Assembly (NCBI GenBank): GCA_017305815.1 | Contig: JAFKJZ010000169.1 | Coordinates: 5,187-17,488 of the forward strand | Reading direction: 5' to 3' | Source: Hyphomicrobiales bacterium | GTDB taxonomy: Bacteria; Pseudomonadota; Alphaproteobacteria; Rhizobiales; Kaistiaceae | Length of the DNA: 12,302 nucleotides | The notes under the pieces: generated by a model | Told to the model about the DNA's origin: nothing | The model's input: the letters and a program-made list of their open reading frames with translations, nothing else | Database searches by the model: none | In this document: positions 8,564-12,302 of the stretch, piece after piece | Numbering within the stretch: the first letter of the stretch is position 1 | Layout of the letters: every line of letters starts with the position of its first letter | Translations under genes and position numbers: made by a program

Positions 8564-10267
8564 TCACAGCCCCGGCGCCTGGACCATGGCGAGGTGCTCG
8601 ACGATCGGGCCGAGCGCCAGCGCCGGGAAGAAGGTCAGGCCGCCGACGATCACGATGACGCCGACCAGAAGGCCGACGAAGAGCGGCCCGTGCGTCGGGA
8701 AGGTGCCCGCCGAAGCCGGCACCACCTTCTTCGTCACCAGCGAGCCGGCGATCGCCATGGCCGGGATGATGACCAGGAAGCGGCCCATCAGCATGGCGAG
8801 GCCGATGGTCAGGTTGTACCAGGGCGTGTTGCCGGACAGGCCGCCGAAGGCCGAGCCGTTGTTGGCGGCGGCCGAGGTATAGGCGTAGAGCACCTCGGAG
8901 AAGCCGTGCGGGCCGGGATTGGCGATCGACGACAGGCCGGTCGGCAGCACGATGGCGATCGCCGTGAAGCCGAGCATGGTCAGGGGCAGGCAAAGCACGG
9001 CGAGCATCGCCATCTTGACCTCCTTGGCCTCGATCTTCTTGCCGAGATATTCCGGCGTGCGGCCGACCATGAGCCCGGCGACGAAGATGGCGATGACGAT
9101 GAAGAGCAGGATGCCGTAGAAGCCGGCGCCGACGCCGCCGATGATGATCTCGCCGAGCATCATGTTGATCATCGGGATCATGCCGCCGAGCGCCATGAAG
9201 CTGTCATGCATGGCGTTGACCGCGCCGCAGGAGGCGGCCGTCGTCACCACGGCGAACAGCGACGACAGCACGATGCCGAAACGGGCCTCCTTGCCCTCCA
9301 TGTTGCCGCCGTCGATGCCGAGCGCATGGACGAGCGGATTGCCCTGAGCTTCCGCCCAGTAGCAGACGACCACGCCGGCCAGGAACAGCACTCCCATGGC
9401 AGCGAAGATCGCCCAGCCCTGGCGCTCGCTGCCGACCATGCGGCCGAATACGTTGGTCAGCGCCGCGCCGATGGCGAAGATCATCACCATGTGGATCAGG
9501 TTGACCAGCGCGGTCGGGTTCTCGAACGGATGCGCGGCGTTGGCGTTGAAGAAGCCGCCGCCGTTTGTGCCGAGATGCTTGATCATCATCTGCGAGGCGA
9601 CCGGCCCCTGGGCGATCGTCTGCTGCGCGCCTTCCAGCGTGGTCGCGACGGTGTAGGGGTTCAGGTTCTGCGGCACGCCCTGCCACACGAGCACCAGCGT
9701 GCCGACGACGCAGATCGGCAGCAGCACGTAGAGCGTGGCGCGGACGATATCGACCCAGAAATTGCCGAGCGTCCGCGCCGATTTCCGCGCGAAGGCACGG
9801 ATCAGCACGATGGCGATGACGATTCCCGTCGCGGCCGAGACGAAGTTCTGCACGTTCATGCCCGCCATCTGCGTAAGATAGGACATCGTGCTTTCGCCGC
9901 CGTAGTTCTGCCAGTTGGTGTTGGTGACGAAGCTGGCGGCGGTGTTGAAGGCGAGCTCGGGCGGGACGGCGCCCATGCCGGCAGGGTTATAGGGCAGCGA
10001 TCCCTGCACGCGCTGCAGGACGTAGAGCAGCAGGAAGCCCGCGAGATTGAACAGCAGCATGGCTCCCGCATAGGTCGTCCAGTGCTGCTCCTCTCGGTCG
10101 CTGGTGCCGGCGAGCCGGTAGAGCCCGCGCTCCAGCGGCCCGAAGATAAGGGACAGGATCGTGCGCTCGCCGTTGAAGACGCGGGTCATGTAGCCCCCGA
10201 GCGGCTTCACCAGCGCAAGGATGATCCCGCAGAAGACGAGGATCTGTATCCAACCGTTGACGGTCAT
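8564..10267 (-). CDS. kdpA: KdpA, K+-channel-like translocating subunit
   Basis: The 567-residue polytopic inner-membrane protein matches full-length KdpA (E. coli 557). KdpA belongs to the superfamily of K+ transporters with four pore repeats, and all four filter segments are visible: [11 protein letters not shown] (115-125), [20 protein letters not shown] (231-250), [19 protein letters not shown] (345-363), and [19 protein letters not shown] (464-482). It selects and admits periplasmic K+, which moves through a tunnel to KdpB. The ATG at 10267 is consistent with the family N-terminus ([22 protein letters not shown]), though the upstream ribosome site (GGAAAG) is only moderate and lies in a small palindrome. 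kdpF ends 49 bases upstream. No key segment is lost. Confidence 0.97.
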   Translation of the reverse strand: MTVNGWIQILVFCGIILALVKPLGGYMTRVFNGERTILSLIFGPLERGLYRLAGTSDREEQHWTTYAGAMLLFNLAGFLLLYVLQRVQGSLPYNPAGMGAVPPELAFNTAASFVTNTNWQNYGGESTMSYLTQMAGMNVQNFVSAATGIVIAIVLIRAFARKSARTLGNFWVDIVRATLYVLLPICVVGTLVLVWQGVPQNLNPYTVATTLEGAQQTIAQGPVASQMMIKHLGTNGGGFFNANAAHPFENPTALVNLIHMVMIFAIGAALTNVFGRMVGSERQGWAIFAAMGVLFLAGVVVCYWAEAQGNPLVHALGIDGGNMEGKEARFGIVLSSLFAVVTTAASCGAVNAMHDSFMALGGMIPMINMMLGEIIIGGVGAGFYGILLFIVIAIFVAGLMVGRTPEYLGKKIEAKEVKMAMLAVLCLPLTMLGFTAIAIVLPTGLSSIANPGPHGFSEVLYAYTSAAANNGSAFGGLSGNTPWYNLTIGLAMLMGRFLVIIPAMAIAGSLVTKKVVPASAGTFPTHGPLFVGLLVGVIVIVGGLTFFPALALGPIVEHLAMVQAPGL

Positions 10268-10275
10268 GTGACGTG

Positions 10276-10318
10276 CTTTCCAGGAAAGGTGGCGCGGACG
10301 GGGATCGCCGTGGCGATC
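10276..10318 (-). repeat. Two short palindromes in the kdpF-kdpA junction
   Basis: GATCGCC-GT-GGCGATC (10303-10318) overlaps the kdpF stop codon, and CTTTCC-A-GGAAAG (10276-10288) overlaps the weak ribosome site of kdpA. Both are perfect arms with very short centres. They are consistent with local mRNA structure controlling kdpA translation or a processing point, but stems this small also occur by chance. Confidence 0.35.
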
Positions 10319-10406
10319 AGAACCGCTCCGGGCGCACCAGCGCGTAGGTCAGGTAAACGAGGAGGAACGCCGTCACGGCGCCGCCCAGAAGATAATCGAC
10401 CAGCAT
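10317..10406 (-). CDS. kdpF: KdpF, small stabilising subunit of KdpFABC
   Basis: A 29-residue peptide starts at ATG 10406 and stops at TGA 10317-10319. It is a single membrane helix followed by a short polar tail: [20 protein letters not shown] and PERF. This matches the KdpF pattern (hydrophobic helix, then YALxxPExF; E. coli KdpF is also 29 residues). KdpF packs beside KdpA and stabilises the complex in the membrane. It sits 49 bases before kdpA and 14 bases after a second micropeptide. The ribosome site is weak (GGGCGG), perhaps relying on coupling to the preceding peptide. Confidence 0.9.
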   Translation of the reverse strand: MLVDYLLGGAVTAFLLVYLTYALVRPERF

Positions 10407-10420
10407 GATCCGCCCCCGCC

Positions 10421-10501
10421 CTATAGTTTCTGGCAGATTTCGATGTAGGCCCAGGAAAAGGCGAAGAACAGAACGCCTATTCCGACGACGATGAAGTCCA
10501 T
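10421..10501 (-). CDS. 26-residue membrane micropeptide at the head of the kdp operon
   Basis: A 26-codon frame (ATG 10501, TAG 10421-10423) follows AAGGAG at nine bases. A second ATG at 10507 would add two residues but is too close to that site. The peptide is one hydrophobic helix, DFIVVGIGVLFFAFSWAYIE, with a short polar end (ICQKL). It is the first frame after the kdp leader and precedes kdpF by 14 bases. Short peptides of this pattern (MDF...GIGxxFF...WAY) occur next to kdpF in other proteobacteria as unnamed hypotheticals, as far as I recall; I cannot check this here. It may be an additional small Kdp subunit, a leader peptide, or both. Confidence 0.72.
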   Translation of the reverse strand: MDFIVVGIGVLFFAFSWAYIEICQKL

Positions 10502-10507
10502 TTGCAT

Positions 10508-10620
10508 CACTCCTTGAAATCCTGGCGATCCAACGTTGCGAGTGTCGGCGACAAGACCGCGAACGAGATCGTTCGGCCCTGCGTCGAAGACGCGCCGTTC
10601 GCCGGATCCGATTGAAAATC
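10508..10620 (-). promoter_or_regulatory. kdp 5' leader with two tandem hairpins
   Basis: Between the likely kdp promoter and the first micropeptide, two perfect hairpins lie close together: CGAACGA-GA-TCGTTCG at 10560-10575 (seven pairs) and GCGTC-GAA-GACGC at 10581-10593 (five pairs). They are separated by five bases. No riboswitch family is recognised and no T run follows either stem. They could stabilise the leader RNA or contribute to attenuation. Confidence 0.35.
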
Positions 10621-10627
10621 TGCAGGG

Positions 10628-10695
10628 AATATGGCCCCGAACCGCATAGGCGTTCGAGAGAGGCCGGGAGGGAAAGATATAAAAATCCTATAGGA
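10628..10695 (-). promoter_or_regulatory. Putative kdp promoter and KdpE operator-like site
   Basis: On the minus strand an AT-rich patch in otherwise GC-rich DNA reads ATTTTTATATCTTTCC (10671-10686). It closely resembles the E. coli KdpE operator core, ATTTTTATACTTTTTTT. A perfect ten-base palindrome TCCTATAGGA (10686-10695) adjoins it upstream. Downstream, CATATT (10628-10633) could be a -10 element with TCGAAC 18 bases upstream as a poor -35. This puts the operator about 60 bases upstream of transcription, as in E. coli. The similarity is by eye. Confidence 0.42.
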
Positions 10696-10779
10696 AAAGG
10701 ACGCCGCTGCTGTCGCCCGCGGCCTGCCCCCGGGCCTTCCGCGCCGCCGCGCCGGGCAGTGCGGCCAAGGCCATCGGGA

Positions 10780-11001
10780 TCAGCGGGCGAGCCAGAACAG
10801 CAGCGTCGCCATGGCAGCGAAGAAGGCCATCACGGCGACCAGGCGCAGGACGACGCCGAGTTCTTCCGGATGCTTGCGCGCCATCGCCACGGCCCGGTAG
10901 CGGTCCCGGCTGCGCCGGGCATAAGGCGATCCCGCGGCGAAAGCGCCGCGCCCGTCCCGGGCGGCGGCGGCGATGGCATCGAAGGGGCTGCGAAGCGGCA
11001 T
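10780..11001 (-). CDS. Small tail-anchored protein of unknown function (73 aa)
   Basis: The ATG at 11001 has AAGGA eight bases upstream, which decides the start; longer in-frame extensions up to 11142 have no clear site. Residues 1-48 are polar and arginine-rich (SPFDAIAAAARDGRGAFAAG, then SPYARRSRDRYRAVAMARKH), and residues 50-72 form one hydrophobic helix (VLRLVAVMAFFAAMATLLFW). This suggests a cytoplasmic domain anchored by its C-terminus. The family is not recognised. It points the same way as the kdp genes but is separated from them by about 278 bases that include the kdp promoter, so it is probably a separate transcript. Confidence 0.6.
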   Translation of the reverse strand: MPLRSPFDAIAAAARDGRGAFAAGSPYARRSRDRYRAVAMARKHPEELGVVLRLVAVMAFFAAMATLLFWLAR

Positions 11002-11265
11002 GGTTCCAATCCTTGTCCGGTCGGCACGCGGAAGCGCTTCGCGCCGAATGCGGCCGGGATGACCCGTACCGGAAATCGGCGGCGCGTCGCTGCGACACGG
11101 CAAGGTAGGCCGAGCCGTATAGGTTCTCGATGGAGAGAGCACAGCAACGGTATTAAAATATCATATTAAAAGTGATTCGCTTTTGGAAAATTACATCGAC
11201 CCAGACGGATTCGACTTGAAATGGAGTGCATGTCTGCCTGATCACACCTTGGGAGAGGTGAAATC
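11002..11265. promoter_or_regulatory. Divergent intergenic region with an AT-rich island
   Basis: No gene is supported here. An AT-rich island at about 11150-11221 contains two copies of TATTAAAA (11151-11158 and 11164-11171) repeated at 13 bases. It also holds a near-palindrome AAAAGTGA-T-TCGCTTTT (11168-11184) and a TTGAAA (11216-11221) that could be the -35 of the hydratase-like gene, although no good -10 is seen. A promoter or operator for the plus-strand genes is likely but unproven. Confidence 0.35.
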
Positions 11266-12036
11266 ATGAAGTCAGGCGAACTCGGAAAGCTGGCCGCCGC
11301 GCTCGCGGCCAATCGGGCGCTCGGAATCGTGCAGGACATCCCGCTCGACGGGCTCGGCGACGCCGCCGAGGCGCGGGCGGTGCAGCGCGCCGCGCTCGAA
11401 GCCTTCTGCAGCGACCTCGACGGCTATGCGCTGGTCGGCGCCAACCCGGCCTGCCGCCGCAACCTCGGGCTCGAACGGCCGATCTTCGGGCCGATCGCCG
11501 ACAGCGCGCATGGGCCGGATCGCGGCCTGTTCCCCCTGCCGAAGGGCATCCTCGGCGCGCAATGCGAGCTCGTCTTCCGGCTCGGGCGAGTCTTTCCCGC
11601 CGATGGCGAGGCGATCGACCGGGCGGCAGCCGCCGACGCGATCGTTGCCGTGCAGCCGGCGATCGGCCTGCTCGGCCGGCGCACGATCCATCCTCCCCGC
11701 AACGATCTTGGCGCCTTGGCCGATTTCGCGCTGCATGTCTTCACGCTGTGCGGTCCGCACGCCGCCGCGCCGGATCTCGCCGCCCTCGGCCGCGTCCCCG
11801 TCGTGGCGCGGATCGACGGCCAGGAGGTCGCGCGCGCGACGGCGGCGGCGACCCTCGGCCATCCGCTCGACGCCGTCGCCTGGCTGGCCGGCGAGCTCGC
11901 CGCGCAGGGAGAGCGGCTCAATGCCGGCGATCTCGTCGCCACGGGGGCCTGCACGCCGATCCTGCAGGTGCTGCCGGGACAGCATCTGGAAGCCGATTTC
12001 GGCCCGCTCGGCCAGGCCCGCGCCGGCTTCCTCTGA
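11266..12036 (+). CDS. 2-keto-4-pentenoate hydratase-like protein (MhpD/FAH fold) with altered active site
   Basis: The 256-residue protein has the length and overall plan of the MhpD hydratase/decarboxylase branch of the fumarylacetoacetate hydrolase superfamily. Matching blocks are the N-terminal LAAALAANRALG helix, YALVGANPACRRNLGLERPIFGP (54-76), CELVFRLGRVFP (100-111), VAVQPAIGLLGRR (127-139), and the closing LNAGDLVATGACTPILQVLPG...LEADFGPLG. The family normally shows GxKIG, ExE and AIEVVDSR. Here the lysine position is Leu56, the ExE is Gln99-Cys-Glu101, and the Glu and Asp of AIEVVDS are Gly134 and Gly137. Most of the Mg2+-binding set is therefore missing, so the substrate and even activity are uncertain. 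AGAGGTGAAATC precedes the ATG. An aldehyde dehydrogenase gene follows after 97 bases. Confidence 0.8.
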   Translation: MKSGELGKLAAALAANRALGIVQDIPLDGLGDAAEARAVQRAALEAFCSDLDGYALVGANPACRRNLGLERPIFGPIADSAHGPDRGLFPLPKGILGAQCELVFRLGRVFPADGEAIDRAAAADAIVAVQPAIGLLGRRTIHPPRNDLGALADFALHVFTLCGPHAAAPDLAALGRVPVVARIDGQEVARATAAATLGHPLDAVAWLAGELAAQGERLNAGDLVATGACTPILQVLPGQHLEADFGPLGQARAGFL

Positions 12037-12133
12037 CCGTCAACCCCGCCTCCGACGCCATCGCTGCGGATCGCGGTTGAACATCCGGCAATCCGACGCC
12101 AATCTAGGGGAAACGGATCGACGGGAGGATTTC
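12037..12133 (+). promoter_or_regulatory. Gap before the aldehyde dehydrogenase, weak promoter-like pair
   Basis: TTGAAC (12077-12082) is followed after 17 bases by CAATCT (12100-12105), a weak sigma-70-like pair. A strong ribosome site GGGAGG lies just before the ATG at 12134. The two genes may be cotranscribed, with this as an optional internal promoter. Confidence 0.25.
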
Positions 12134-12302
12134 ATGTCGCACAATCTGCAATTCTACATCGACGGCGCCTGGGTCGACCCGGTCGTGCCGAAAGTCATCG
12201 ACGTGATCGACCCGTCGACCGAGGACGCCTTCGCGCAGATCTCGCTGGGCTCGAAGGCCGATGTCGACAAGGCGGTTGCCGCCGCCAAGCGCGCCTTCGC
12301 GA
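12134..12302 (+). CDS. NAD(P)-dependent aldehyde dehydrogenase, N-terminal part
   Basis: The first 56 codons are present and the gene runs off the window. The N-terminus is typical of the aldehyde dehydrogenase superfamily: a strand pair with LQFYIDGAWVDP (5-16), the IDVIDPSTEDAFAQISLGS block (22-40), then the ADVDKAVAAAKRAFA helix (42-56) that starts the NAD-binding domain. The catalytic cysteine and general-base glutamate are outside the window, so the substrate is unknown. The ATG at 12134 has GGGAGG at a good distance. Its place behind a hydratase-like gene suggests a catabolic unit for a small keto acid or aldehyde, which is inference only. Confidence 0.9.
   Translation, partial: MSHNLQFYIDGAWVDPVVPKVIDVIDPSTEDAFAQISLGSKADVDKAVAAAKRAFA

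Noticed and set aside
8555..10408. A 617-codon plus-strand open frame antisense to kdpA and kdpF
   Set aside because: Shadow of kdpA; no family features and no convincing ribosome site, while KdpA has all four pore segments.
10700..10779. A possible terminator after the 73-aa gene (GCCCG...CGGGC arms)
   Set aside because: The stem is only about five clean pairs and no T run follows within a useful distance.
10688..11098. A 136-codon minus-strand frame overlapping the 73-aa gene
   Set aside because: No suitable ribosome site and an arginine/proline-rich product; the alternative frame has AAGGA and a clean transmembrane helix.
10612..11169. A 185-codon plus-strand frame across the kdp promoter region
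   Set aside because: Arg/Gly-rich with no domain, overlaps the better supported minus-strand 73-aa gene and the likely kdp control region.

Overview
The window is very GC-rich, with codons that strongly favour G or C in the third position and long open frames antisense to the real genes. Gene content and order point to an alphaproteobacterium, most likely Hyphomicrobiales (Rhizobiales): a prokaryotic Ku gene, an EIIA-Ntr (PtsN-like) protein, and a full Kdp high-affinity potassium system with its sensor kinase and response regulator. This placement is inferred from protein style and gene content, not from a database search.

Layout. Bases 1-222 (+) hold the 3' end of a Gfo/Idh/MocA-type oxidoreductase. 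A hairpin at 235-266 probably ends transcription from both sides, because the next unit converges on it. Bases 292-1626 (-) are a likely three-gene unit: a small basic protein, a 49-residue single-span membrane protein, and Ku. Bases 1700-10501 (-) form one long potassium unit. Read 5' to 3' it runs: a 26-residue membrane micropeptide, kdpF, kdpA, a small membrane ORF carrying a strong palindrome, kdpB, kdpC, kdpD, kdpE and ptsN. Three of these are too short or too unusual for routine gene calling: the micropeptide (10421-10501), kdpF (10317-10406) and the ORF between kdpA and kdpB (8368-8556). Bases 10508-10779 contain the kdp leader and an AT-rich site resembling the E. coli KdpE operator. 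Bases 10780-11001 (-) encode a 73-residue tail-anchored protein. After an AT-rich intergenic island, bases 11266-12302 (+) hold a divergent 2-keto-4-pentenoate-hydratase-like gene and the 5' end of an aldehyde dehydrogenase.

How the genes work together. KdpD senses potassium limitation or osmotic conditions and phosphorylates KdpE, which should activate the promoter upstream of the micropeptide. KdpFABC then imports K+ at the cost of ATP. PtsN ends the unit. In E. coli the homologous EIIA-Ntr protein binds KdpD and tunes its activity, so the unit appears to carry transporter, two-component regulator and a candidate phosphotransfer modulator together.

The points most worth a second look are: (1) KdpB reads DQTGT instead of DKTGT at the phosphorylation site; (2) ptsN is part of the kdp unit; (3) two extra membrane micropeptides accompany the Kdp transporter, one carrying a REP-like palindrome in frame; (4) a hairpin places an exact anti-Shine-Dalgarno sequence over the ribosome binding site of the basic protein upstream of ku; (5) the hydratase-like protein lacks most of the expected metal-binding and catalytic residues. 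I found no CRISPR array, tRNA, rRNA, transposase or integrase.
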